64,000 nucleotides of DNA, taken from assembly GCF_000004195.4 (NCBI RefSeq), contig NC_030679.2, positions 34,833,712 through 34,897,711 on the forward strand. The letters are read 5' to 3'. The position numbers and the translations under genes are program-made. The notes beneath the pieces are model-generated. The model did no database searches. It saw only the letters and a list, made by a program, of their open reading frames with translations, and had not been told where the DNA came from. This document shows, one piece after another, positions 35,290 through 46,785 of the stretch (position 1 is the first letter of the stretch; the number at the start of each line of letters is the position of its first letter). This stretch comes from Xenopus tropicalis. Lineage: Eukaryota > Chordata > Amphibia > Anura > Pipidae.

Positions 35290-36532
35290 TCGATGCTGGA
35301 ATGGCAGTTGATGTCATCTACTTGGACTTTGCTAAAGCGTTTGATACAGTACCTCACAGAAGGTTAATGATCAAATTAAGGAATATTGGCCTAGAACATA
35401 ATATTTGTAATTGGATAGAGAACTGGCTGAAGGATAGATTACAAAGAGTGGGGGTAAATGGAACATTTTCTAATCAGACCAGTGTTGTTAGTGGAGTACC
35501 GCAGGGGTCAGTCCTTGGTCCTTTGCTTTTTAACTTGTTTATTAATGACCTGGAGGTGGGCATAGAGAGTACTGTTTCTATTTTTGCTGATGACACAAAA
35601 TTGTGCAAAACTATAAGTTCCATGCAGGATGCTGCCGTTTTGCAGAGCGATTTGACAAAATTAGATAACTGGGCAGCAAACTGGAAAATGAGGTTCAATG
35701 TTGATAAGTGCAAAGTTATGCACTTTGGTAGGAATAATATAAACGCGAACTATCTACTGAATGGTAGTGTGTTGGGGGTTTCCTTAATGGAGAAGGATCT
35801 AGGGGTTTTTGTTGATAACAAGTTGTCTAATTCCAGGCAGTGTCATTCTGTGGCTACTAAAGCAAATAAAGTGCTGTCTTGTATAAAAAAGGGCATTGAC
35901 TCAAGGGATGAGAACATAATTTTGCCCCTTTATAGGTCCCTGGTAAGGCCTCACCTTGAGTATGCAGTGCAGTTTTGGGCTCCAGTCCTTAAGAAGGATA
36001 TTAATGAGCTGGAGAGAGTGCAGAGACGTGAAACTAAACTGGTAAAGGGGATGGAAGATTTAAACTATGAGGTGAGACTGTCGAGGTTGGGGTTGTTTTC
36101 TCTGGAAAAGAGGCACTTGCAAGGGGACATGATTACTCTGTACAAGTACATTAGAGGGGATTATAGGCAGATGGGGGGTGTTCTTTTGTCCCATAAAAAC
36201 AATCAACACAGCAGAGGTCACCCCTTTAGATTAGAGGAACGGAGCTTCCATTTGAAGCAGCGTAGGTGGTTTATCACGGTGAGGGCAGTGAGGTTGGGGA
36301 ATGCCCTTCCTAGAGATGGGGTAATGGCAGATTTTGTTAATGCCTTTAAGAGGGGCCTAGATGAGTTCTTGAACAATCAGAATATCCAAGGCTATTGTGA
36401 TACTAATATTTATAGTTTATGTATGTGAGTGTATAGATTGGTAGGTGTGGGTTAGGTGTGCTGGGTTTACTTGGATGGGTTGAACTTGATGGACACTGGT
36501 CTTTTTTCAACCCTATGTAACTATGTAACTAT
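35290..36532 (+). mobile_element. CR1-type LINE, 5'-truncated
   Basis: This is the best-preserved LINE in the window. It holds the second half of ORF2 and a short 3' UTR ending in CTATGTAACTATGTAAC near 36516-36532, an octamer-like tail typical of CR1-clade elements that end in short tandem repeats rather than poly-A. The 5' end is cut close to motif A of the reverse transcriptase, so the endonuclease and the N-terminal part are missing. Such 5' truncation is usual after target-primed reverse transcription. Confidence 0.85.
35301..36428 (+). CDS. CR1 ORF2 fragment: reverse transcriptase core and C-terminus
   Basis: An open frame of 375 codons with no internal stop. Motif A is YLDFAKAFDTV at residues 7-17 with catalytic Asp9. 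Motif B is SGVPQGSVLGPLLF at 64-77. Motif C is FADD at 95-98. The C-terminal part carries the CR1-typical PLYRSLVRPHLEYAVQFW region and ends GLDEFLNNQNIQGYCD. In CR1-clade LINEs this protein nicks the target and copies its own RNA. Here the endonuclease and the fingers before motif A are absent, so it cannot mobilise itself. The ATG used is only the first in frame; the real protein began far upstream. The open frame suggests a fairly recent insertion. Homologous 3' pieces occur at 19190-20485, 47841-48930, 51501-51699 and 60005-62872. Confidence 0.9.
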   Translation: MAVDVIYLDFAKAFDTVPHRRLMIKLRNIGLEHNICNWIENWLKDRLQRVGVNGTFSNQTSVVSGVPQGSVLGPLLFNLFINDLEVGIESTVSIFADDTKLCKTISSMQDAAVLQSDLTKLDNWAANWKMRFNVDKCKVMHFGRNNINANYLLNGSVLGVSLMEKDLGVFVDNKLSNSRQCHSVATKANKVLSCIKKGIDSRDENIILPLYRSLVRPHLEYAVQFWAPVLKKDINELERVQRRETKLVKGMEDLNYEVRLSRLGLFSLEKRHLQGDMITLYKYIRGDYRQMGGVLLSHKNNQHSRGHPFRLEERSFHLKQRRWFITVRAVRLGNALPRDGVMADFVNAFKRGLDEFLNNQNIQGYCDTNIYSLCM

Positions 36533-37121
36533 TATAAGTTTAATATATTGTCGCTCCTGAATACAAACTATAAGAATCAGCCCACCGCCTGTAAGAAGTT
36601 GCACAACACTTCTACACAATACAGCTGGGACCTAATCATTCAATGCCTTGTTTTTTATTGTTTTCAGAAGCCGTAAAAATCTATTATTTAACAAATTCCC
36701 AAGAAAATAAGTATAAAAAGATCATAATGCTTTCATGAATTATGCATATCTAGTAGAAAGATGATATAATAAAATAGTACTGATATTATCAAAAGCTACA
36801 CAGTGCAAAAAATGACGGGCCATTGTTTGCTGTAGCTCAGTTCTACTTTTCATTAATAATGTCATGTGATTTAAATGATTGATTATCAGGGATCAACGAT
36901 ATGTGTGAGAGTTGGCATTCCAGTGGGAGAGCTGAGGCCTATGTTTGGATGTAAGTTGTCTTATATACACTGTAGACAGGGAAAGACTCTGACTTGAAGC
37001 TATAGAAACTATATCAATATACAAATTATTAAACCATTTTCCCATCGCGGGGCATATTTACTAAAGTGCAAATTTTCTCCTCATCTAACGCTGCCAAAAT
37101 GTTATGTCAAGCATTCATTTG
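36533..37121. other. Unassigned tract
   Basis: No gene. A GGGGCATATTTACTAAAGTG start of an H1-like element lies near 37048; the H2 MITE may have inserted into it. Confidence 0.45.
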
Positions 37122-37510
37122 GGCTGATGCCACACGTGGCGTTTTTTTACGCTGCGTATTTTCTAATTCTCTCGGCGGCTGAAAAACGCACAATATCATC
37201 ATCCATAGAAATAACTTGAAAAGACTCGAAGCAAACCACACAATTCGTAAATACGCTAGAAAACGCCTTACCACGGATTTTTCAAGTGTTTGCCGAAATA
37301 CGCCAGTATTTGCACAGCAAGCTATTCCTATGTATACACAAAGGCAGCTGCCAGACCGAGCGGAAATATGCGGCGTTTTTTACTATTTCGCACTATTAGC
37401 ACCATGGAAACGGGATTTTCTACGTCACTAGTACTAGGCTGAAAAACGCCATAGTCAGGGGCTGTGTGGCTTGTGCGGCGTTTTTAGGCTGAGAACGTGT
37501 GGCATCAGCC
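37122..37510. mobile_element. H2-type MITE, complete
   Basis: GGCTGATGCCACACGTGGCG starts it and AACGTGTGGCATCAGCC ends it. The interior contains AGCTATTCCTATGTATAC and GCACCATGGAAACGGG, also seen in 45813-46160. The target duplication is unclear here but is TAA in the other copy. Confidence 0.7.
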
Positions 37511-37807
37511 TTAATATGATATTTCTGCTAATGTGTGCAAAATTTTGCAGGTGTAAATACTTTCCAGAATTATGCTAGCATATTTTCCTATACAGGATTA
37601 ATAATGAGATGCTAACGTTTCGTCTGTATCTTTTTAATGGTAGTTCACCAGCCTGGTCTTGGTTACATATTGGTGTTCTTGATAAACTGGAGTATTTTCC
37701 AAAGTTCCTCAACAACATGATAATGTCATGGCAAATTTTTATCAAAATATGACATTTTTAACTTAAAAGAAGACCAACATTTGATAAAGAGCCCAACACA
37801 ACAAAGA

Positions 37808-39655
37808 AGTCCCCACAGGTGTGCTTATTGTAGACAACTCCTCCACGCCTCAGCAGCACTCCATAATTAAAATAGACAACACGCACAATGATGTAGTAAA
37901 ATCTAAACCAGAAAAGACCAGCTTACAGTATTCTACTTACAAAGTAGACTTTTCATACATGCGCCTCATAGTAAGTAGAGACTAGAGATGTAGTGAACCT
38001 CACAAAAAAAGTTTGGGAACCCATTCGCGAACTTCCGCCAAAAAGTGCGAACTTTGCGAACCCCATAGACTTCAATGAGAAGGCGAACTTTAAAAACTAG
38101 AAAATCCATTTCTGGCCAGAAAACTGATTTTAAAGTTTTTTAAAGGGTGCCACGACCTGGACAGTGGCATGCAGGAGGGGGACCAAGGGCAAAAATTTCT
38201 CTGAAAAATACGTTGTTGACACAGCGTTGCGTTTTGTGCTGTAAAGGGCAGAAATCACACTACATTTCTAAACTTGTGTAATAAACTGCTTTAAAACGTC
38301 CGGCGTCTACATGCCAATCAAGTTGTGTAAAGGTTACAGCCGGTTCACACGCAAAGACAAAACGCCGCAGTAGTGGATACGGAATATATTATTGCTGGTG
38401 GAAAAACATCGCTCAGGTGATTTTATTGCAATGCAATGTCACTAGTATGTGTAACGTGTTTGGTGCACTACTATGAATAACAGCAAACAGCACTGGACAC
38501 ATTAAAGAACAGTAAGTTAAATAAAAAAATAAAAAAATTAATAATAAAAAAAAAGTGATCTCTGGTTGGTGCTGGGGGTGAACTACTAGGAGCAGCACAC
38601 CAGTCCCCAACACAGCTAGACTAATAGCACTCGGCTCTATAAATTACAGTAGCAAAGTACAAAAACACAAATAAAAAAAAATTATGTGAATGTGTGGTTG
38701 GTGCTGGTGCACTACATTGAGCAGCACACCTGTCTCCAACACACACAGGCGGAGCTGCAGTACACAATGAAAAGAAGACTGGAGTAACAGTAATCAGAAA
38801 ATAAAAGCAGTCCTTACAAGGACTATTGGGTTACAGCAGATGATCAGCACAGGACAGCTGCCCACAGCAGCTACATACAGAGCAGTAGAAAGTAGATTAC
38901 TAGTCAGCAAAGCTACCTAAACTGTCCCTCAAACCCCTGCACAGCTCTCTCCCTATGCTAACTCATCAAGCACACACAGCCAGAATGTAAAATGGCTGCT
39001 GGGCTTCAGTTTATATATGGAAGGGAGTGGTCCAGGGGTGGTCCAGCAGGGAGAGCTGCCTGATTGGCTGCCATGTATCTGCTGGCTCTGGGGTGAGAGG
39101 TCAAAATTTGGCTCCAGCTAAGGCGAACCCAAAATTGCGAACATCGCTAAAAGTTTGCGAACTTGAGAACTTGCGAACACCCGATTTTCATGCGAATTAG
39201 TTCTCCGGCGAACAGTTCGCTACATCTCTAGTAGAGACAAGCGTGTATCACTCCTCTCCCCGTTCCAGGTCTTAAACAAAAGGCCAAGGATCGTGAAGCA
39301 TGTAACGGTGATTATACAATTTCCCTGCTATTGGATCTACTCATCGGGTCTTAGATTCAAAGTCTGAGACACGGTGAGTAGATCCAATAGCAGGGAAATT
39401 GTATAATAATTGTATAATTATATAATAACAATATAATAATCACCATTACTTGCTTCACAAGCCATTTGTTTAGGAACCGGAACGGGAGAGGAGTGATACA
39501 TGCCTGTCTCCACTTACAATGAGGTGCATATATGAAAAGACTACTTTGTAAGTAGAATACTGTAAGCTGCTCTGTGCTGGTTTTGTTTTTACTACACTAT
39601 TGTGCGTTTTTTCTATTTTAATTTTAGAGTGCAATAAGCACACCTGTGGGGAACT
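37808..39655. mobile_element. Foldback element with hAT-B insertion
   Basis: The left arm begins AAGTCCCCACAGGTGTGCTT and the right arm ends AAGCACACCTGTGGGGAACT. The arms are about 290 bp each once the hAT-B at 37983-39230 is removed. They meet near 39355, where GGATCTACTCATCG and its near-inverse flank a short loop. The near-centre stem at about 39312-39340 and 39372-39402 is almost perfect. Most of the rest is about 85% similar by eye. No coding capacity and no certain target duplication. Confidence 0.75.
37983..39230. mobile_element. hAT-B long form with perfect 8-bp duplication
   Basis: TAGAGATGTAGTGAAC starts it and GTTCGCTACATCTCTA ends it. GTAGAGAC flanks both sides (37975-37982 and 39231-39238). 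At 1248 bp it is the longest hAT-B copy here. Its interior (about 38260-39115) is not an H2 MITE, unlike the copy at 45541, and includes GGTTGGTGCTGG repeats and AGCAGCACACC repeats near 38560-38600 and 38695-38730. No transposase frame longer than about 66 codons is present, so it is non-autonomous. Confidence 0.85.
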
Positions 39656-40241
39656 TTTATTACTATGGACTATGAGATCCACGCTTTTTTGGTGCTGCTG
39701 ATTTCTATTTTCATACTTCTAGTGCAGTGTTATTATTCTGTATACTTTGGCCCACACAACATAGAACCCCCTAATATTCCTATCACTATAATCTGTTCCT
39801 TCAAAAAGTATAAATAAATACCATTTTAAAGCTGAAATCCAGCTGCAAAACAGTTCTTCTCTTTCTGCATCATTTGAAATCCTGGCAGGGGAGGAGGGAC
39901 TAAAACATTATTGTTACAAATTGTAACAACATCTCTACAACCTCTCCTTATAGACAGCGTGCAGGAACTATATAACCCCCAATACTGCACTGTGATGTTA
40001 CTTTCCTTATTGACATCACGTGTACAGGGAATTGTGGGATTTGGAGGAAGTAGGCTAAAGGCAAGTTGAGGACAGTTGACATTACACAAATCAGTCAGTC
40101 AGATCAGGAGGAGAACAAGGGGCCAGGCTTAGGTAGCTGTTCCAAACCATATTATTCTATTAAAAATCATGAAAAGGCTGTATATGTTTGATTGATGTGT
40201 ATTGCAAAGTTGTTTAAAGTTATGTTACCTTTTCATAAAGC
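39656..40241. other. Unassigned tract
   Basis: No gene supported. Confidence 0.5.
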
Positions 40242-40663
40242 TTAAAGGGGAAGGAAAGGCAAAGTCACTTGGGGGTGCCAAAATGTTAGGCACCCCCAAG
40301 TGACTTTAACCGCTTACCTTGTACCCCGGGCTGGTGCCCCTGTTAGGAGAAAACTGCACCAGCCCGGGGTAGCTGCCGGCACTTCCTCCTTCCGGCCTCG
40401 CTGCGCGCGCATGCGCAGTAGAGTGAAAAGCCGAACTTAAACATTTAAGTCGGCTTTTTCGCTCTACTGTGCATGCCCGGCCACCGGCAGTTTAGGAAGT
40501 GGAAGGCGGAAGGAGGAAGCGCTGCGCTCCAGGTGCCCCGGGCTGGTGCTATTTTCTCCTAACAGGGGCACCAGCCCGGGGTACAAGGTAGGCGGTTAAA
40601 GTCACTTGGGGGTGCCTAACATTTTGGCACCCCCAAGTGACTTTACCTTTCTTTTTCCTTTAA
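40242..40663. mobile_element. T2-type palindromic GC-rich MITE
   Basis: TTAAAGGGGAAGGAAAGGC starts it and CTTTTTCCTTTAA ends it, with TTAA at both ends. Each terminus has its own hairpin (AAGTCACTTGGGGGTGCC with its inverse). Next come GTACCCCGGGCTGGTG blocks in both arms, then a central stem CAGTAGAGTGAAAAGCCG with its inverse. The whole element is a hierarchical palindrome. Confidence 0.8.
40406..40417. promoter_or_regulatory. NRF1-like motif in T2 MITE
   Basis: CGCGCATGCGCA fits the NRF1 consensus YGCGCAYGCGCR exactly. It lies in the left half; the mirrored position in the right half (GTGCATGCCCGG) does not match. Occupancy is not shown. Confidence 0.35.
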
Positions 40664-42544
40664 GTTGTGTTTGGTTGTGTCCCGCCCCCCCCCCCTTTAG
40701 TAAATATGCCCCAAGTTTTCAAGTTCTGTAGTTACAAATTTTGCTTCACTGAAAAATTGGTGAACTTTTTCAAAATTTCAGTGAAATTCGTTAGAGTCAA
40801 TATTTTTTTCTCACACCAAATGCATCAGAATCAGTGCACCTTTTTTCTGTCAAGGCCCAACTGCCCTTATTAGGTTAGAAGTCTGGACCAAGGAGGAAGC
40901 TGAGTTCAAAGAGTCCTATAGGCTGTATCCAAAGGGATTAAGAAAGGTTGTATTCAGGCAAAAGTCGGGCAGGAGCAATCAGTCGTAGTCAGAATCAAAG
41001 CAGGAAGACAGGAAACCGGAAGATCAAGTCAGAACAGCAATTCCGGTGCACCCAGGAACTTCACAAAGAAAGACCTATATTTGGGCATTGAACCTGAGTC
41101 TTAGGCATCTATTCAGTTTAAATTTTCACTATGGAGGGTGACGTAATGATATCACTCAATGGGCATTACCCCGCAGCGCACTGACATGATGTTGCGGCCA
41201 TGGGGAAATGGAGTGCTCCTTGCAGTTTCCCAAGGATTTTCTCACTTCAAACACATTAAAAACAATGGGTATTTTTCTCGCATTTTTTTTATTAACCATG
41301 AGAAAACAATATGATATTTTGCCCCAGGGAACAAAATGTATGGTGAAATTCTAGTGCAGATTTGCAAATGTTTTCACCTCTCATGTTGCTGTGAAACTAT
41401 TTGCTCATCCCAAACAGTAAACAGATTGCTCATAATAATATAGCCTAAGAAGTATACTAAGAACTATAGAGAGAGTCCAAATACCTGGGCAGTATATCAT
41501 TAGGCTTGTGAGATGCATCAAAATATTTGCACAGACTGGCAATGTTGAGGCTAAATAGGGATGGAATCAGCATTAAAAATCCTATAAAGGAAGAACTGTA
41601 TTTTACAGGAGTATTCATAGCTTGGTAGATATTGGGTAGGGCAGCCCAATAATATAATATATATATATATATAAGCTTTATATAGATTTATAGGAAAATG
41701 GCAGGAGAAAGGTCTATGTAAATACAGCCATAAGCACTCACAGAAAAGCTGCACTGAGTTCTCTATCAAAATAAACACAGGATTTTATGTCTTTTTTTGG
41801 GTACACATGTTCTTCTGTATCAGCCTTCATCTGTCAGAAACGTCCTTCTTTCTAGGTGGCACTAATGTGGCAAATCTATTGGCAGTAAAATGCCAAAATG
41901 ACTTTCCTTCTCCTTTAAGACAGATATTACTTAGTCTAAATTTTAATTTCGCAATGTTTTTGCGATGTGTTTTGAATCAGCTTTGTCCTTCAGTGTATTT
42001 GAACTGACATTTATTACACAGCAGCAAAATGACCTACGGTATATACGTAATCGGACAAGAGAGAGTTACAGTGATTCAGAGCTTTTTTTAAAAGAAAGCA
42101 GCTGGGATAGAACCAATGGAATATCATTTAAATGCCTAGAAACCTGCTGGTGGAATGTGAAAGCTTGCAAGATGAAGTGCATTTTACTAAGGATATTAAG
42201 CGAGAGGTTTATAAAATATTAAATTAGGGCATCTTTAGGGATTCCCAGCAGCTGAATAATTTCCCCTTTTATTAACACTTTTATTACTGTCAGGAAAATT
42301 ATCCTTATGGTTAGGAATGGACATTGACATTTGTCAAAAAATAGAATCTGCACTGTTTGGTGTAAGAGCAAATCAGCTCAGAGCTTGACTCTAAACCCCC
42401 TCTAAATCATTAACCCCTAATGCAAACTGCAAGTAGAGGTTAACATTTTTTATCCATAATGAAATGGATTTAGCACAAAGTAATATACTAGATCTCTAAT
42501 ACCTGATTTTTTTTTTTAGTTTTTGTTTACCAATTGGTAACCAT
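40664..42544. other. Unassigned tract
   Basis: No gene supported. A moderately GC stretch near 40850-41100 looks like an old interspersed repeat that I cannot classify. A short TA run lies near 41655-41673. Confidence 0.45.
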
Positions 42545-42662
42545 TAGTGATGAGAGAATTTTTTCGCCAGACTTGAATTTGCAACAAATTTCCGCATTTC
42601 TCCAATGGCGAATTGTTTCGGGAAACTTCCAGAGAAATTCGCCGCAGAAAAATTAGAAAAAA
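42545..42662. mobile_element. hAT-A MITE, right-truncated
   Basis: TAGTGATGAGAGAATTTTTT start and CAATGGCGAATTGTTTCG body. Right end missing. Confidence 0.65.
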
Positions 42663-42741
42663 TTTTAAAGGCATTGTTAACCTTTGCACAGTCCTACCAA
42701 AGTGGTACATAACTGAAGCAGAAATGGATAGTTGACACTAC

Positions 42742-43310
42742 GGGGCTGATTTACTAAGACATGAATTCGAATCCGAATTGGAAAAATTCCGATTGGAAAA
42801 TGAACATTTTGCGACTCTTTCGTATTTTTTGCGTTTTTTTCGGCGCCTTTACGACTTTTCGGGAATTATCGCAACTTTTTCGTTAGCAATACGATTTGCG
42901 CGGAAAACGCAAGTTTTTTTGTAGCCATTACGACTTGCGCGAAAAAACACGAGTTTTTCGTAGCCATTCCGAAAGTTGCACAAAATCTGGCGATTTTTTC
43001 GTAGCATTAAATCTTGCGCGAAAAGTCGCGCCTTTTTCGTAGCGTTAAAACTTAAAAGGCGCAATGTTTCGCACAAGTTTTAATTCTACGAAAAAATCGC
43101 GACTTTTTGCGCAAGTTTTTACGCTACGAAAAAATCGCCAGATTTTGCGCAACTTTCGGAATGGCTACGAAAAACTTGCGTTTCTTCGCACAAATCGTAT
43201 TGGTAACAAAAAGTCAAGATAATTTCCGAAAAAATCGCAAAATACCGATCATTACGAAAAAAACGCAATTGGACGCATTCGGCCCGTTCGTGGGTTAGTA
43301 AATGTGCCCC
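42742..43310. mobile_element. H1-type MITE, complete
   Basis: GGGGCTGATTTACTAAGAC starts it and TTAGTAAATGTGCCCC ends it, with TAC on both sides (42739-42741 and 43311-43313). The interior is a multi-step palindrome of TACGAAAAAATCGC and CGTAGCCATTCCGAAAG type motifs. Overlapping frames on both strands are artefacts. Confidence 0.75.
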
Positions 43311-43313
43311 TAC

Positions 43314-43809
43314 ATGTAAAAACAATGTCAGCTCTTGATTTCCAGATGAAGTGCAGATTTTGTCAATGTATAAAAGTCTATAGTAATTACAGAATAACTT
43401 TATTTGCTTGCTTCTATAGATCTGATTGACACTATCGACTGTTGGGCATTGAGGTAGGGACTGGGCTTGCATAGTAGCCCTTAAAGCTGTGTGGTCACAA
43501 TCTACCTTCTGTAATCTCTGCATTTACAGAGGACGGGATTGGCAACCTCCTTATCCAGATGGGGAAGTCCTAAGGTCCTAAGTAAAATGATGCATTTTGG
43601 TATGATAATGTATTTGTAGAACTGCTTCTTTTGCAATTTTCTACCACTTTGGTGTGGTTGCAAGATTTCTTCCTCGAAAAACCATTAGTGGCACACAGAC
43701 ACTGCCAGGCACTCTGAGCCATACTGTCAAAAAACATGTTACATTTTTATTTAATGCCTTTCTCATATGGGTGTAATAAGATCCTGGGATATAATAACAA
43801 CACATTGTA
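43314..43809. other. Unassigned tract
   Basis: No gene recognised. Confidence 0.45.
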
Positions 43810-44130
43810 CAGGACCCCTTATCCGGAAACCCATTATCCAGAAAGTTCTGAATTACGGAAAGGCCATCTCCTATAGACTCCATTTTAATGAAATAAGTCA
43901 CATTTTTAAAAATGGTTTCCTTTTTCTCTGTAATAGTAAAACAGAACCTTGTACTTGATCCCAACTAAGATATGATTAATCCGTATTCTTATAATTAATC
44001 CCTATTGAGTTGAATTACTGTTTAAATACTTTTTTTAGTAAACTTAAGGTAGGAGATCCAAATTACGGAAAGACCCCTTATCCAGAATATCTCAGGTCCC
44101 GAGCATTCTGGATAACAGGTCCCATAACTG
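43810..44130 (+). mobile_element. P-type MITE
   Basis: Starts CAGGACCCCTTATCCGGAAA after TA and ends GGTCCCATAACTG before TA. Contains GATCCCAACTAAGATATGAT in the middle. Confidence 0.7.
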
Positions 44131-44206
44131 TATTATATTTTGTTTGTCAGTTCAGATCAAGTGTGCGGGGCCAGAACAAATCTGAACCTATTCAGCCATT
44201 CAAATA

Positions 44207-44432
44207 CAGTTATGAGACCTGTTATCCAGAATGCTTGAGACCAGGGGTTTTCTGGATAAGGGATCTTTCCGCAATTTGGATCTCCATACCTTAAGTCTAC
44301 TAAAAATCATTTAAACATTAAATGAATTCAATAGGATTGTTTGATATTAAGAATGATAAATTATATCTTAGTTGGGATCAAGTGCAAGGTACTGTGCTGT
44401 TATTACAGAGAAAAAGGGAAATTATATCATGT
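44207..44432 (-). mobile_element. P-type MITE, truncated
   Basis: Starts CAGTTATGAGACCTGTTATC and runs to CAAGGTACTGTGCTGTTATT. The other terminus is missing. It is inverted relative to 43810-44130. Confidence 0.65.
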
Positions 44433-45532
44433 CCCATATTGTAAAAAGAAAAGGAAATAGCCAGTTGGAGCATTATAATATTTTCAGTTCCTATCTTAGC
44501 AGACCCAACACCATACTCCAGTAGGCACAGATACAACATATTATAACCCATAAAGCTACTTTTCTCCCTAGTACAGCTCTATCTAGTGCATCACACACAC
44601 TGCCACTACTACTCATTTGGTGGTAATACTTCCAATGCTGATACAAACTGCCGTAAAACTTGCAGAGAATGACACATGAACTGCCTGAGACAGTTGATAC
44701 ACTGCTACCTGTGGAACAATTAATCCCGCCTGGAGGCTGATACATAATTCACAACACTAGAACAGATCCTCTGTTCATTACAGTGTCATTCTGAGTGTTA
44801 CTTCCAACATCCTGTTGCAAAAGTCAAGAATGGCTTAATGATGTAAGACACACTATTCCAAAAGAAAGAAAAATATACTGAAATGAATAAAAATAGCAGC
44901 CATTACATTCAAATGCTGTTCCTGGTTCCCACTGAAGCATTTTTAATCTTAAATAAAAACATATTATTTAAGGGTATTTAGCATAAAGCTGTTGGCATCC
45001 CACTTATATTCAAGCTGAAGAGCCATCTGCTGGCCCCATGGTTGAACCATAATGATATGCTGGCAAGCTGCTGTTCTTTACGAAGCTTCCTGAAATGTAA
45101 AGGAGCTTGTGTGTTAGGATGTTTAAGTTTCCAGTCCAAAATGGAAATTGTAACATTTTCTGAATAGCAAATATGTCTTACAAATATACCTTTTTATTTA
45201 AATCTTGTATTAAAACAAATGCTGCATGTAAACCTGATTGGGCTATAACTTTCATATCAGTGCTGATTAGCTGGAGGCTCGTGGGCTAAGTTGGATTCTC
45301 TGAACAGTTTTTTTCTGTGGCTCTCAAACTGCTCAGTGGATCCACTTGCTATTTTGTATGACAGCATAATTTGTTATAATGGTGTCCCGAACATTCATGT
45401 GCAAGCAGCATCTGTGGAGCAAGGCACTATGCACAAAGCTACCTTATATCTGCCCTGTTGCACCACACGTCTTAGCATCATAATGTTGCACAAGTGCATT
45501 GTCTGTAAATAGACATTCAGCACATTCTCCCA
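44433..45532. other. Unassigned tract
   Basis: No gene supported. Frames of 73-84 codons lack recognisable features. Confidence 0.45.
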
Positions 45533-45540
45533 GTGCAAAG

Positions 45541-46272
45541 TAGAGATGTAGCGAACCTCACAAAAAAAGTTTGCGAACCCGTTCGCGAACTTCCGCCAAA
45601 AAGTGCAAATGTTCGCGAACTTTGCGAACCTCATAGACTTCAATGGGAAGGTGAACTTTAAAACCTAGAAAAGCCGTTTCTGGCCAGAAAACTGATTTTA
45701 AAGTTGTTTAAAGGGTGCCACGACCTGGACAGTGGCATGCTGGAGGGGGACCAAGGGCAAAAATTTCTCTGAAAAATACGTTGTTGACACAGCGTTGCGT
45801 TTTGTGCTGTAAGGCTGATGCGACACGTGGCGTTTTTCCGCGGCGTTTTTTCTAATTCTCTCGGCGGCTGAAAAACACCCGATTTCATCATCCATAGAAA
45901 TAGCTTGAAAAGACTCGAAGCAAACCACACAATGCGGAAATACGCTAGCTATTCCTATGTATACGCAAAGGCAGCTGCCAGACCTAGCGGAAATACGCTG
46001 CGTTTTTTGCTATTTCGCACTATTAGCACCATGGAAACGGGATTTGCTTACGTCACCAGTACTAGGCTGAAAAACGCCATAGTCAGGGGCTGTGTAGCTT
46101 GTGCAGCGTTTTTAGGCCGAGAAAAAACGCAGCGGAAAAACGCCACGTGTGGCATCAGCCTAAGGCAAACCCAAAATTGCGAACATCGCTAAAAGTTCGC
46201 GAACTTGCGAACTTGCGAACACCCAATGTTCGCGCGAATTAGTTTGCCGGCGAACAGTTCGCTACATCTCTA
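45541..46272. mobile_element. hAT-B MITE containing an H2 MITE
   Basis: TAGAGATGTAGCGAAC starts it and GTTCGCTACATCTCTA ends it. GTGCAAAG flanks both sides (45533-45540 and 46273-46280), a perfect 8-bp duplication. An H2 MITE lies in the middle, bordered by TAA. Confidence 0.85.
45813..46160. mobile_element. H2-type MITE with TAA duplication
   Basis: GGCTGATGCGACACGTGGCG starts it and CGTGTGGCATCAGCC ends it. TAA lies on each side (45810-45812 and 46161-46163), as in PIF/Harbinger. The left flank (GTTGCGTTTTGTGCTGTAA) matches uninterrupted hAT-B sequence near 38246-38264. Confidence 0.75.
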
Positions 46273-46469
46273 GTGCAAAGGTGTCTCTTTGCTGCCTGGG
46301 TGACACTGAGCCATTTCCTCACTGTCTCTGACTCACGGGCCTATTTCTGAATATCCTGTTAAACTGTTCCTATGTTTTGTCCCTGGCCTATTACATGCAC
46401 AGTTCTTTCTAATCAGAACCTCTTCCCAGTCCTGTCTCTGCCTAAACATTTCTGCTGCCATTTTAAGTA

Positions 46470-46784
46470 CAGGTATGGGATCCCTTATCCGGAAACCCGT
46501 TATCCAGAAATTACGGAAAGGCCATCTCCCATAGACTCCATTATAAGCAAATAATTCTAATGTTTAGAAATGATTGCCTTTTCTTCTGTAATAATAAGAC
46601 AGTACCTTGTACTTGATGCCAACTAAGATATAATTAATCCTTATTGGAGGTCAAACAAGCCTATTGGGTTTATTCAATAGTTAAATGATTTTTAGCAGAC
46701 TTAAGTTATGGAGATCCAAATTACGGAAAGATCCCATATCCGGAAAACCCCAGGTCCCGAGCATTCTGGATAACAGGTCCCTAT
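46470..46784 (+). mobile_element. P-type MITE
   Basis: Starts CAGGTATGGGATCCCTTATC. The right end GGATAACAGGTCCCTATCT is slightly worn and joins directly to a T2-like fragment. Confidence 0.65.
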
Positions 46785-46785
46785 C

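Noticed and set aside
36533..37121. tRNA or SINE promoter boxes (also sought elsewhere in the window)
   Set aside because: No paired A-box and B-box with suitable spacing was seen here or elsewhere.
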